Assembly: GCA_948468385.1 (NCBI GenBank)
Contig: CAOKHZ010000009.1
Coordinates: 62,001 to 126,000 of the forward strand
Source: an uncultured Faecalicatena sp.
Lineage (GTDB): Bacteria > Bacillota > Clostridia > Lachnospirales > Lachnospiraceae
Length of the DNA: 64,000 bases
Direction of reading: 5' to 3'
The translations under genes and the position numbers were made by a program. The notes beneath the pieces are model-generated. The model searched no databases. It was not told where the DNA came from and saw only the letters and a list, made by a program, of their open reading frames with translations. The first letter of the stretch is position 1; each line of letters starts with the position of its first letter. Below are positions 9,172 through 18,280 of this stretch, one piece after another.

Positions 9172-10620
9172 TTATTCTCCGCGAATTTGTTTTGCGTACG
9201 TTGACCATGTGTAGCTTAAGATATACTGCGTTTGCAAGTCCGCATCGACCACGAGGGCGGCGTTTGTTTCATCCAGTAAATGCTGTCCCACGAGACAATG
9301 CTGCGGTGATACATGGAGCATGCGTATGGTTTCCAACGCATTGCATCCCGCGAAGGCGTAGTCGTCGATGGCACGAATGTTTTCTTGTATCGTGACGACG
9401 CGCAAGACGGTATTGCCGGCGAAAACGTCGGCAGGAAGCCGGTTGAGCGGATAACCGTCCATATCGGCGGGAATCGTCAGTTCTTCCCGTCCCAGTCCTT
9501 CTTCACTCAGACCCGTCAGGATGGCCGCGCCGTCCTTGATTTCCCAAGTGAAACAGTTTTTATCCGTGTCGTTTTCTTGAGAAGCGGAATCCGCAACTGA
9601 ATTGTCACCAGGAGCGTTAAAGCCACCGCTTGGCGATGGCATCTGCGGCAAGGCGATCCGTGTGGGCGTGCTATCGCCAAGCGCCGTCTTGATTGCGCGA
9701 ATCAAATTGCGGGTGTAGACGATTTTCCCGCTATTATTTAAATGAAAATTGGTGTCGTAAAACCAGCCGGACTCCATCACGCAGTCGTGGGGGTTTCCAA
9801 TAATCTGGCAATGGAGGCGAGATTGCAGGTAATCATAGTATGCGTCAATATCGGCATCATTTGCAACGGCCAAATCATTGATCGGACAAAAATAATACCA
9901 GACGGTGGCACCGCGCCGCGACAGCGTGTCCACGTATTGGTTTAGCCTTTTTATGAAATCGTCCGACAATACGTCCTCGTCAAAGCGAATGGGCGTGTTC
10001 GCGTCATATCCGTCAGGCATGATATTGGCGGAACAGGCGGAAAGGTCGATGTCGCCATATTCATTAAAGGAACTGCGCCGGTAGACGTTGTCTGGTTGTG
10101 GGGATTGACCGGAAAGCACGTAAGAGCATTTTCGGGCGGCAAAATAGGGAAACTGTCCCAGCATGGAATTCAGGCAATCCCTATCGAGCTTGAAAAGCAA
10201 ATGGAACGCGCCGTCCGCGCCCTGCCACATATATTCGCCGCTAAAATGACAACTGAGCGTTTGCGGGTCTTGTTCCGGCATGACAACCACGATGTCGCCC
10301 TCGCGCACGTCCGGCGCGGACAAATCTAGCATGGCCGTCGTGCCGAGTGCCGCGTACATTCCGAAATTGACGGCCTTTTGATTGGGGAACGCTTCTTCGA
10401 CCAGCGTGCTGTCGATGCCGAACGCCGCCCCGCTGCCGCCGACGAAAATAATGCGGTTTCCCTCCGTCTTATTCAGACGGTCACATTTGTACTTTAATTC
10501 GCCCATGAAGCTTTCCTCGTACTGCGGGGGCAGAAAAAAGGCGCAGAAACACAACGCCAGCGGCAAGAGCAGCAGAAGGAGCGAGGTTGTGAAAATGAGG
10601 AGTCTTTGGTTGAGTTTCAT
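9172..10620 (-). CDS. Membrane-anchored SGNH-like protein with C-terminal leucine-rich repeat
   Basis: A 482-residue extracellular protein tethered by one N-terminal membrane segment (about residues 8-30). An SGNH/AlgX-DltD-like domain follows. S63 lies in VGGSGAAFG (block I) and a late segment, FYDTNFHLNNSG, carries the Asp/His usually seen in block V. After a low-complexity linker, the C-terminus has one BspA-type leucine-rich repeat (residues about 395-450). Proteins of this kind usually work with MBOAT acyltransferases to put acyl groups on surface polysaccharides, and an MBOAT gene lies 73 bases upstream in the same operon. The acceptor glycan cannot be deduced. The LRR fusion suggests surface adhesion or protein contact. 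Confidence 0.7.
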   Translation of the reverse strand: MKLNQRLLIFTTSLLLLLLPLALCFCAFFLPPQYEESFMGELKYKCDRLNKTEGNRIIFVGGSGAAFGIDSTLVEEAFPNQKAVNFGMYAALGTTAMLDLSAPDVREGDIVVVMPEQDPQTLSCHFSGEYMWQGADGAFHLLFKLDRDCLNSMLGQFPYFAARKCSYVLSGQSPQPDNVYRRSSFNEYGDIDLSACSANIMPDGYDANTPIRFDEDVLSDDFIKRLNQYVDTLSRRGATVWYYFCPINDLAVANDADIDAYYDYLQSRLHCQIIGNPHDCVMESGWFYDTNFHLNNSGKIVYTRNLIRAIKTALGDSTPTRIALPQMPSPSGGFNAPGDNSVADSASQENDTDKNCFTWEIKDGAAILTGLSEEGLGREELTIPADMDGYPLNRLPADVFAGNTVLRVVTIQENIRAIDDYAFAGCNALETIRMLHVSPQHCLVGQHLLDETNAALVVDADLQTQYILSYTWSTYAKQIRGE

Positions 10621-10693
10621 GGGTGGATTTATCCTTTCATTAAATTAAAGTGCAATATGGATTGTTCCGCTGCAAGTAATTTTCAGATGGTAA

Positions 10694-12316
10694 TCAAAAC
10701 TGAAAATATAAAAATGTCCCGGCCGCGTTTTGTGATAATAGCATTAGCCACGCGACGATGATGGTCAAAATCAAGTAAAAAATGACGGCGGTCTGCAGGA
10801 GGTAGGTTTTCTTTTGGCGAAGCGCGTTTCGCGCGTCGTGCATCTTGTTCTTTTCCAATTTTTCCAGTAATTTGAATATAAGCAATATGAGCACGGTTTG
10901 TCCCAAGTCAAGCGGCGTTATCTGCATTAGGTTGATGGTGGCCGTGATGCCGTTTATGTTCCAGCCATTTCCCAAGTGTGAAACCATCGTGAGAGCGTCG
11001 GATACGGTCTGCGCCCGGAAAAAAATCCAGGCAAAGCAGACGAGGATCAGAGTCCAAAGTCTGCGGGCGAGCCGTGTAATGGATTTGCCTCCGTGCCAAA
11101 AAGTCGTGCGTTTGTCGTCGCTATTGGTTTTGTGTGAACCGATGGCGCTTCCCCTTGTTTTATGCAAATTGGATGCGACATGTGTCACATGACGCGTAAT
11201 GAATTTGCGGTAGAGGATGTCGGCCGTCAAGTACGTTCCATGGATGCATCCCCATAGAACGTAATGCCACGCCGCTCCATGCCACAGTCCGCTGATGAAA
11301 AATACGACGAGCACGTTGCATATTTGCCGCCAAATACCCTTGCGGCTGCCGCCAAGCGGAATATAAATATAATCAGTGAACCAGCTCGTCAGGCTTAAAT
11401 GCCACCGATGCCAGAATTCGCGGATGCTGCCCGCCAAATATGGACGGTCGAAATTTTTCATCAGGCGGATGCCGAGCATCCCGGCGACTCCTGCCGCAAT
11501 GTCGCAATAACCGGAAAAATCACAGTAAATTTGTATTGCGAAGAGGCAGGCGGCCAACGCGACTCCCGGCCCTTGTACGAGTTCGGGCGCGGCAAAGGAG
11601 GCATCCACAAAGCGGGCAAGATAATCCGCCACGACCAGCTTCTTGAAAAATCCGATTAGCATTTGGAAAAATCCGGGAAGCAGGTTTTCCGGATAAAATG
11701 CATTTTCTTGTTTTAATTGCGGCAATAGGTTGCCGGGGCGTTCGATTGGTCCGGCGACAAGCTGCGGAAAAAAGGAGACGTAGAGCGCGTAGTAGCCAAA
11801 GTGCGTCTCGTGTGTCAGCTTCTTTCGGTAGATGTCGATAACGTAGGATAACGTTTGGAACGTGTAAAACGAGATTCCTGCCGGCAGCAGAATGTCCCTT
11901 GAGAGGTCTACGGATCTGCCCCGCAAGGAAGCCGAGGATTCTTTGGCAATAAGCCCGAAAACGGAATCAACGATTTGCCCAAAAAAGCCCATGTATTTAA
12001 AAAAGAAAAGGCAGGCGAGCGGGGCGGCGATGCCAAGCGCCAGCCAAAAACGTTTGTTAGCCTGAAAATGCTTGAATGCCGCCGAATTGGTGACCCGCAT
12101 TGCGTCGTCCGTTTGTACCGCCGTGATTTTTCCCGCGCAGAACCATGAGACGAAAGTCGCCCCGAAAAGCAGCAGCCCGACCCATGGAGTGTGGCGCATA
12201 TAGAAAAAATAGCTTGCCGCGAGCAAAAGCAGCCAGCGAAAACGCGCGGGCGAAAGGCGGCAGAGCAGGAGCACGGCGGGAAGGAACAGTAAAAAGTCCG
12301 GTGAAGTAAAGCTCAT
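10694..12316 (-). CDS. MBOAT-family membrane O-acyltransferase (AlgI/PatA/DltB-like)
   Basis: A 540-residue polytopic membrane protein beginning SPDFLLFLPAVLLL and containing the MBOAT hallmarks: YFSFFPQL-like (YVSFFPQLVAGPIERP), FWHRWHLSLTSWF and the catalytic-histidine segment SGLWHGAAWHYVLWG. It would carry acyl groups, probably acetyl, across the membrane for transfer to a surface glycan. Its ATG overlaps the stop of the 58-residue ORF by four bases (ATGA), so translation is coupled. The SGNH protein just downstream is its likely partner. A variable loop near residues 375-405 between conserved helices is long and polar. Confidence 0.88.
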   Translation of the reverse strand: MSFTSPDFLLFLPAVLLLCRLSPARFRWLLLLAASYFFYMRHTPWVGLLLFGATFVSWFCAGKITAVQTDDAMRVTNSAAFKHFQANKRFWLALGIAAPLACLFFFKYMGFFGQIVDSVFGLIAKESSASLRGRSVDLSRDILLPAGISFYTFQTLSYVIDIYRKKLTHETHFGYYALYVSFFPQLVAGPIERPGNLLPQLKQENAFYPENLLPGFFQMLIGFFKKLVVADYLARFVDASFAAPELVQGPGVALAACLFAIQIYCDFSGYCDIAAGVAGMLGIRLMKNFDRPYLAGSIREFWHRWHLSLTSWFTDYIYIPLGGSRKGIWRQICNVLVVFFISGLWHGAAWHYVLWGCIHGTYLTADILYRKFITRHVTHVASNLHKTRGSAIGSHKTNSDDKRTTFWHGGKSITRLARRLWTLILVCFAWIFFRAQTVSDALTMVSHLGNGWNINGITATINLMQITPLDLGQTVLILLIFKLLEKLEKNKMHDARNALRQKKTYLLQTAVIFYLILTIIVAWLMLLSQNAAGTFLYFQF

Positions 12317-12489
12317 TTTTCAGTCTCCTTTTTCTGGCACAAAAATGCAATCAGGTATCCGGCGAGGAGCACGAGCAGGGGAGTCAATAATTCTTGCAAG
12401 GTCGCTCCCATGACGAGTGCCGCGAAAAGTCCGGTCACGACAAGGAGTGCAATGAAAAATGTGGCAAGGGCAAATATTTTATGCTTCAT
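12313..12489 (-). CDS. 58-residue hydrophobic membrane peptide coupled to the MBOAT gene
   Basis: A small ORF with a strong AGGAGGT ribosome site seven bases before the ATG. The product begins MKHKIFALATFFIALLVV and has two hydrophobic helices (about 5-28 and 34-51) with a charged C-terminal tail (QKKETEK). Its TGA overlaps the MBOAT start codon. No family is recognised. DltX-like and other micro-proteins accompany some MBOAT acyltransferases, so a role as an accessory of the transferase is plausible but is inference. Confidence 0.65.
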   Translation of the reverse strand: MKHKIFALATFFIALLVVTGLFAALVMGATLQELLTPLLVLLAGYLIAFLCQKKETEK

Positions 12490-12595
12490 GGTTACCTCCT
12501 GCGGTTTTTTGACGGCGTGTCTGCCGTCGTAGGCGGTTCGCTGGCGGCGTATTGGCCATTGTGTGCGTTATATTGGCGGCAAATTTGTTATTTTC

Positions 12596-14542
12596 TTAAT
12601 TTGCGTCTACGTTTTCCGGTGTATCTCGTTCCATCTGCTTTTGTAAATCGGTTATGATTTGTTTCGTGCGTATCTCGACACCCTCGGTGGAAAGATGGTT
12701 GTCCGTGCCATAAAGGTAGCGACCCGGGTATAGTGAGTCCTCTAGTTCAGAAATCACTGGGACGCAGAGCGTTTCTTGTAAATGGGCATGTAAATTTTCA
12801 AGTTCCGCTTCCGTGCTTTCCTCAGAGATGGCTAGACGGTTGCGTGGCGCGTAGGTAAAATAGACGGTAATACCATTTTGCAGGAAACGGGCATACGTTT
12901 GGTTCAAGGACTCAATAAAGCTGGCAGGGAAGGCGGCAACGGTATATTCCACGCCCAAGCCGTAAATGGGCTCGTCGCTGTCAGAATTTGGACGATACAA
13001 AATATAATCCCCGTATTCATTGTAGCTCTTTGCCGAATCGGCATTTTCGACACTCCCTTGTCCGTTTTCTGCAAGCGGTTTTCCGTCCTCGTCATAATCG
13101 GCGGGGGAGAGGGCGTAGCTTTGCGGCGGCAGGGATTCCTTCGTCTTTAAATAGGAATTAAGTGCCGTGAAAACCAAACCGGTTTCCCGCAAATCCAGCA
13201 AGGCGAGGGTATCATAATTTGCCTCCATCATGCAAAAGAAGGAGGCGTCTAATTCTTTGCGAACGCAAAATTGTCTTTGCGCGGCATCAAATTCCGGGGA
13301 GTGCAGTAAAATGTCTCCCTCCCGCATATTGTCAAAAATCAGCAAAAGCTGCGGGTAAGCATTCGTATAAGCAAAAACGCCCATGTTGACGACCTCATAA
13401 TCGGGAAACGCCTCGTCAATCCTTTCGCTGTCATAGCCAAAACGTGCGGAAGAACCGGAGAAAAGCACGATTTTCTTTTTGTGGCGCAAAGAAACAAGGC
13501 GGTCAAACTTGTCCTGGAACGTCGCATAATAATTCGTGGCGTACACGGGTGCCTCCACTGCGTTTATGTGGAGAGTGGCAAAGTCGGGGCAATCCTTGAA
13601 AGCATAATCGCTCACGTTTATAATGTCGTCGGACAAGTAAAGGGTTTCCAAGTCGGAACCACAAAAGGCATAGGCTGCGACGGTGCGTAACCCGGGCGGC
13701 AAAATGACGGTTTTGGCCGGGCAATTTTGGAAAGCATATTCTTCGATGGAAAGCACCGGGTAACCTCCCAGGCGGGCGGGAATCGTCAGCACGTCGCCGC
13801 CCGCATCCGCAACCGGCAAATATTCTGCATTTTGAAACTTGGTAATGACCGCGCCGTTGCCACGGATTTCAAAGGAAAAAAAGGAGTCGTCCGTCCACTT
13901 GCTCCACTGGGCATACAATGTCAGGCCTTCTTCCCATTCGACGCGGCTGCCAAGGCCCACGGCGGCTCCGTTTCCGTCGGGGGCGGTGTTCCAACCAATC
14001 AGCGTGAAGCCGTCGCGGGAAAACAAGTCAATGCCAATGGACGTGTTGTGGCGTAGCTTGGAGTCAGTGACATTGATGCTTATGGGCATGGACGCGTCTA
14101 AACCGTCCAGACGCGTCCCGCCATTGGCCACATATTGTATTGTTACGGGGGTTTTGTCTGACATGATGGAAACCACGGCGGGGTAAATCACGTCGTGGAT
14201 TGTCAAAGTTGTGCTTGTGCCGTCCATTTGAAGCGTGGATCTGGCAGAATCGGAAAAATCAGTGCCGATAAGCGTGTACCCTTCATTTACACGCAGGGAA
14301 AAAACGGCCGTCCCGCCACGCGGGACGCGCAGGACGGATTCTTTTGCTACAAAAGCCTCATTGTCTTCCAGGACGACCTGGCAAAACGGTTCGTCGTTTT
14401 GCGAGAAATCATAGGCGACTTTTCCACTTTGTGCGCAGGAGACAAGGCATGCCGTGGAAAACATGAAGGATAGAATCGCTATAAAAGAAGCAAAGGTCCT
14501 AAATAATAAACTGTCGGATATTTTCTGATTTATTCTTTTCAT
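12596..14542 (-). CDS. Surface lipoprotein: InlB-type repeat, leucine-rich repeats and SGNH-like domain
   Basis: A 648-residue exported protein. An N-terminal signal sequence ends in a likely lipobox (CLVSC, then AQ). Next come a beta region with a Listeria/Bacteroides (InlB B-type) repeat ending in LTLYAQW (about 150-215), BspA-type LRR units (about 235-320) and an SGNH/AlgX-like domain (about 345-640) with S in LFSGSSARFGYD and a late TDNHLSTEG segment. This is the reverse module order of the 482-residue protein downstream. The block V motif deviates from the expected Asp-x-x-His, so catalysis is uncertain. The gene lies upstream of the small-peptide/MBOAT/SGNH genes and probably belongs to the same surface-acylation locus. 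Confidence 0.65.
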   Translation of the reverse strand: MKRINQKISDSLLFRTFASFIAILSFMFSTACLVSCAQSGKVAYDFSQNDEPFCQVVLEDNEAFVAKESVLRVPRGGTAVFSLRVNEGYTLIGTDFSDSARSTLQMDGTSTTLTIHDVIYPAVVSIMSDKTPVTIQYVANGGTRLDGLDASMPISINVTDSKLRHNTSIGIDLFSRDGFTLIGWNTAPDGNGAAVGLGSRVEWEEGLTLYAQWSKWTDDSFFSFEIRGNGAVITKFQNAEYLPVADAGGDVLTIPARLGGYPVLSIEEYAFQNCPAKTVILPPGLRTVAAYAFCGSDLETLYLSDDIINVSDYAFKDCPDFATLHINAVEAPVYATNYYATFQDKFDRLVSLRHKKKIVLFSGSSARFGYDSERIDEAFPDYEVVNMGVFAYTNAYPQLLLIFDNMREGDILLHSPEFDAAQRQFCVRKELDASFFCMMEANYDTLALLDLRETGLVFTALNSYLKTKESLPPQSYALSPADYDEDGKPLAENGQGSVENADSAKSYNEYGDYILYRPNSDSDEPIYGLGVEYTVAAFPASFIESLNQTYARFLQNGITVYFTYAPRNRLAISEESTEAELENLHAHLQETLCVPVISELEDSLYPGRYLYGTDNHLSTEGVEIRTKQIITDLQKQMERDTPENVDAN

Positions 14543-14647
14543 GCGCCAGCCTCCTTGGTATCACGGACGTACCTTGTCAGTTACTTTTCACATTTCGATT
14601 GGCACTTATTTAGTTTTCAAACCCGAAAAAGTAACATTTTGTACATG

Positions 14648-14691
14648 TTTCGAGGCCGGATATTTATCTGGCTTGTTATCCGGCCTCGAAA
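14648..14691. terminator. Strong 15-bp hairpin after the glycoside operon
   Basis: TTTCGAGGCCGGATA (14648-14662) is perfectly repeated inverted at 14677-14691 around a 14-base loop. It lies between the stop of the leftward 142-residue protein gene (14714) and the start of the next leftward gene (14542). No U-run follows closely on either strand. It may act as a stalling or 3'-protecting structure rather than a classic intrinsic terminator. Confidence 0.5.
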
Positions 14692-14713
14692 TGTCGATGG
14701 CTTGGTTTGTTCG

Positions 14714-15142
14714 TTATGCCGCTTCCTTTGTGACATCGAAGAAGGAGGCCACGATGCTGATGACGGTGGCAATCAGGCACGCCGTGATGCCAATGATTGC
14801 ACTGTTTAAATCGGCCATGTTTTCCGCATTGTTTTCAAACGTGATGATGGCGGCAATGCCATTGACGCGGGCACTTACGAAATTGATGGTGCCGAGCATC
14901 AGCAGTACGGAAGTGGCGACAGGTAAAATGTCGGCCCACATAGGCTGGTTTTTCATTCCGATTACGATCAGGACGATTTGCAGTATGACGGCCGCGATGA
15001 TGCAGCCCGCCACGACCGGGTTGACTCCCAGGTTGGCAAAGTAGGCCGTGTTGCAATTTATCATATAATATATAAATCCAACGACGGTGGCAATGATGGT
15101 AACTAAGTTTACATACAAGCCTGCGCATATTTTTCTTTTCAT
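14714..15142 (-). CDS. Small four-helix membrane protein of unknown function
   Basis: A 142-residue protein with four hydrophobic helices (about 8-28, 42-63, 69-88 and 112-135) and short charged ends (MKRKI start, DVTKEAA end). AGGAGGATTTTG precedes the ATG. It starts 15 bases after the GH3 glucosidase gene, so it is translated from the same operon. I do not recognise a family. Its position suggests a membrane partner of the membrane-anchored glucosidase or of the sugar symporter. Confidence 0.55.
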   Translation of the reverse strand: MKRKICAGLYVNLVTIIATVVGFIYYMINCNTAYFANLGVNPVVAGCIIAAVILQIVLIVIGMKNQPMWADILPVATSVLLMLGTINFVSARVNGIAAIITFENNAENMADLNSAIIGITACLIATVISIVASFFDVTKEAA

Positions 15143-15157
15143 GACAAAATCCTCCTT

Positions 15158-18100
15158 TTACTTACTTTCTTTCTTGGCAGAACGCGCGTACATGACGATG
15201 CCGAGCAGGGTCAGCAGCGCAAAGGCAATCTGCAGTCCAAGAATCAGGTTGTCATACCATGTGTTTACGGTAATCAGGTGCGAGGTCGGGGTATAGCCGT
15301 CCATTGCGTTGGAATTTGCCAGCGCGTATGCCTGGTAGGTCATTGCCTGCTTCAAGGCGGTCAAGAGCCGTGCGTCCTTTCCGACGTTTTCCACGGTCCA
15401 GTAACCGTATTTCTCGGTGATGGCGGCCATCGTGTTGTCGCCGGTGTTGCAGCTCATCGTCACGCCGTTTAGGACGGCTTCTTTCAGGCAAACATAATTT
15501 GCGTCCATGATGAAGTCCTCGCTCATCAGACCCTTGAAGCCCCACTCGCCGCGCAGGATGTTGATCAATAGTCCCGTATGGGAATTGTCGGTGTATACGC
15601 CGATACGGTTGTAAGCGGTCATGACGGCCAACGCGCCTGCGTCTTCAATGACGGCCTGCGTGCCGCGCAATTCGTTTTCACGCGCTTGTTGCTCGGTCAT
15701 GAACACGCTGATTCCGGTACGGTTGATTTCCGTGTCGTTAAATGCCAGATGCTTCGGTGCAATCAACAGCCCGTATTCCAGACCGCCCGCCACGAAGCTT
15801 GCGCCCTGGTAAGCAGTGAGGACGGCATCCTCGGAATAGTACTCATGGTTACGCGCGTTGTATGGGGAACGATGCAGGTTCGTGCCGCAGCCCCAGTAAA
15901 TCGGCAGGTTCGCCCACAAGGAATAGTTGCCCATTATCTGGCCGAATTCTTTTGCCAAATCCTTGTTAAAAGTCTGGGCAATCACGGTTTCGTTGCCCAT
16001 GACGCCCGCCGTGTAGCCCGCGTTCTTGTCATTTGCGTCAATGGCGCACGGGTCGCCCGTCGACGCGTCGGTGTTCGCGTATTGTCCAAGCGGATAAGAG
16101 TAGATGCCGTTCGGCCCGTCGTTTTGTACCGCCTCCGGGGAATGGATGGAGTCGATGGCTTTTGTGCTCGTGCCGCCGAAGCCGGTACGAATCAGGCATT
16201 CTTCCAATGTGATTTGATCCAACAATTTGGCATAGTCTGGATTGTCAATGTCATCGACACCCTTCAAATGTGCCAGTGTCAGTCCATTGTCCGCGCCGAA
16301 GGTGACGGCGGAGGCATCGCCGTTGTCGGCGGAAATCTCATAATTGTCATTGTCCAGAACGGCCAGCATTTCGTCCGTGGCAGTCAAATTCTCGTATGTT
16401 TTCGGGAAGGTTCCCGCCCAGTCGCTGCGGGACATGTAAGTCACCGTGCCAGGCATCCAATAATTCAAATCCATGTCTTCCAACTGGTTTTCCACTGCCG
16501 TGCCGTTTTTGGTGAGGGCGAAGCTTTCGTTGTCAAGCGACTCCAAACTCCATGTCGCGGTCATGGCAGCGTTTCCGGCCTCGGTCATGCCGTCGGATTC
16601 ACTCTTCCCTTGGGCGGAAAGTACGTTGTTGGCCGCTTCGTGCGCGCCGTTACCAAGTGAGAAATAATATGTTCCGGCATCTAAAATGTAGCAGCCCTTT
16701 GTGCCTGCGGCATTGTCAGAAGAACTGTCCCAGCTTGCCATGTACTGCATGTCGGCTTCGATGGTCACGGTTTCGGACGCGCCAGCCTCGAGCACGCCGG
16801 TCTTTCCATAGTCCAGGAGCTGTACGCCGGCCTTTTCAATGCCGTGTTCCTTGTCGTAGCTGGTGTACGGGGTGGAAACGTATAACTGCACCACGTCCTT
16901 GCCTGCCACGTCTCCGGTGTTGGTGACGGTCACTTTGGCGGTGACGGTTTTATTTTCCAGGTCCACGTCCAGACTGTCCAGTTTTTGTTCGAAAGTCGTG
17001 TAACTCAGGCCATATCCGAATGAATAGGACACCTCGTTGTCGTAGCTCCATTCCGTGCCGTTCGTGCTGCCGACTGCCGCGGAGGCGTTGCCTTCTCCGA
17101 GTACGCAGTCCATGTAACGGGTTTCATAATATTTATAACCGATGTAAATGTTTTCGGCTTCCACTTGGACGGAGTTGATGCTGTATGCCGGATCCGCGTT
17201 CGTGTATGGGAAATCCCCGAAATTTTGCGCGGACGGGGCGTTTTTATTGACCACCGCGTAGGTGTCGGTCAAATGTCCGGACGGATTGGCCTCGCCGGAG
17301 AGGATGTCCGCCACACCGTAAAAGCCGTAGCCGCCCGGCAGGCCGATTTGCAACATGGCATCAATGCCGTCGTTGTTTTTTAACTCATCGATTTCCATGG
17401 CGCTCGCGTTGTTCAAAAGGACGATGACCTTTCCACCGTTGGCGTTTTTGCTTTCTATGGCGGCGGCCACGAGATCCCGCTCGTCATCGGAGAGCCCCAG
17501 CGGGTCGGTCTGATTTAAGTTCTGAGACGCGTCCACGCCATCCGTTCCCGGCAGATATGTACGGTTTTCGCCTGCCGCTCGGGCGAGGGTGACGATAATG
17601 ACGTTGTCTTCTTTCAGATTGTCCTTCCAACCGGCATCCGCTTCGTCCATGACGGCCTGCGAAGGTTCCTTGCTGGAAAACGTGTTTCCAATCGCCGGAG
17701 CCGTGATTCTTATAAAAATGGATTTGTTGCCCCAGTTGTCAATTTCCGTCGTGAATTGTGGTTCCAAGGCCTTGTACAAATCCTGCAAATTGCTGTTGAT
17801 TTTGAAGCCTTTTGCGGACAATGCCTGCACGAAGTCAACCGTGTCCGCGTCGGTTCCCACGTTCGGCGTGAGGGAAGACCCCATGTCGCCTCCCATGACC
17901 GGATAATAGCTGGAGAAACCGAGTAAGGACACCTTTTGCGTCTCGTCCGACGTCAGGGGAAGCGCGCCATTGTTTTTCAGCAAGACACTTCCCTCTTCGT
18001 TCATGCGCTCGCCCAGATCCTCAATGGCCTTGACGAGTTCCGTCGTGCTTTCGTAGTCGGATGTGTAGGTATAGACTTCCGAAATGTCTTCGTCGCCGTC

Positions 18101-18265
18101 ATGTACCAGCTTCGTGCTGGATGTTCCGAGGAATTTGTCAATGTCCGTGCGGAACGAATTAACGATGGGGCCGGCCGCCACGGCCAGGGCCAGGATGGAC
18201 GCGGTTAGGGTCGTGACACCGCGCCAGCGGCGCATCGTAGAACGATTGTTTTTTGTTGCTTTCAT
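15158..18265 (-). CDS. Membrane-anchored GH3 beta-glucosidase with permuted domain order
   Basis: A 1035-residue glycoside hydrolase. The order is inverted relative to most GH3 enzymes. After an N-terminal membrane segment (about 15-38) comes the alpha/beta sandwich (GH3 C-type domain, about 60-380, with EEGSVLLKNNGALPL), then an Fn3-like domain (about 395-540), then the TIM-barrel (about 640-985). The barrel contains the substrate motif KHLAFNDTEINR and nucleophile D917 in GLMSEDFIM. A second membrane helix closes the protein (about 1005-1027). This permuted layout is known from Butyrivibrio fibrisolvens and Ruminococcus albus glucosidases. The barrel should lie outside the cell, releasing glucose or a related sugar for the adjacent symporter. 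Confidence 0.88.
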   Translation of the reverse strand: MKATKNNRSTMRRWRGVTTLTASILALAVAAGPIVNSFRTDIDKFLGTSSTKLVHDGDEDISEVYTYTSDYESTTELVKAIEDLGERMNEEGSVLLKNNGALPLTSDETQKVSLLGFSSYYPVMGGDMGSSLTPNVGTDADTVDFVQALSAKGFKINSNLQDLYKALEPQFTTEIDNWGNKSIFIRITAPAIGNTFSSKEPSQAVMDEADAGWKDNLKEDNVIIVTLARAAGENRTYLPGTDGVDASQNLNQTDPLGLSDDERDLVAAAIESKNANGGKVIVLLNNASAMEIDELKNNDGIDAMLQIGLPGGYGFYGVADILSGEANPSGHLTDTYAVVNKNAPSAQNFGDFPYTNADPAYSINSVQVEAENIYIGYKYYETRYMDCVLGEGNASAAVGSTNGTEWSYDNEVSYSFGYGLSYTTFEQKLDSLDVDLENKTVTAKVTVTNTGDVAGKDVVQLYVSTPYTSYDKEHGIEKAGVQLLDYGKTGVLEAGASETVTIEADMQYMASWDSSSDNAAGTKGCYILDAGTYYFSLGNGAHEAANNVLSAQGKSESDGMTEAGNAAMTATWSLESLDNESFALTKNGTAVENQLEDMDLNYWMPGTVTYMSRSDWAGTFPKTYENLTATDEMLAVLDNDNYEISADNGDASAVTFGADNGLTLAHLKGVDDIDNPDYAKLLDQITLEECLIRTGFGGTSTKAIDSIHSPEAVQNDGPNGIYSYPLGQYANTDASTGDPCAIDANDKNAGYTAGVMGNETVIAQTFNKDLAKEFGQIMGNYSLWANLPIYWGCGTNLHRSPYNARNHEYYSEDAVLTAYQGASFVAGGLEYGLLIAPKHLAFNDTEINRTGISVFMTEQQARENELRGTQAVIEDAGALAVMTAYNRIGVYTDNSHTGLLINILRGEWGFKGLMSEDFIMDANYVCLKEAVLNGVTMSCNTGDNTMAAITEKYGYWTVENVGKDARLLTALKQAMTYQAYALANSNAMDGYTPTSHLITVNTWYDNLILGLQIAFALLTLLGIVMYARSAKKESK

Positions 18266-18280
18266 AGTCTTTTACCTCCA

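Noticed and set aside
15578-16660. 360-codon rightward frame inside the GH3 gene
   Set aside because: It is an antisense shadow of a clearly conserved glycosidase; no family features and no start context.
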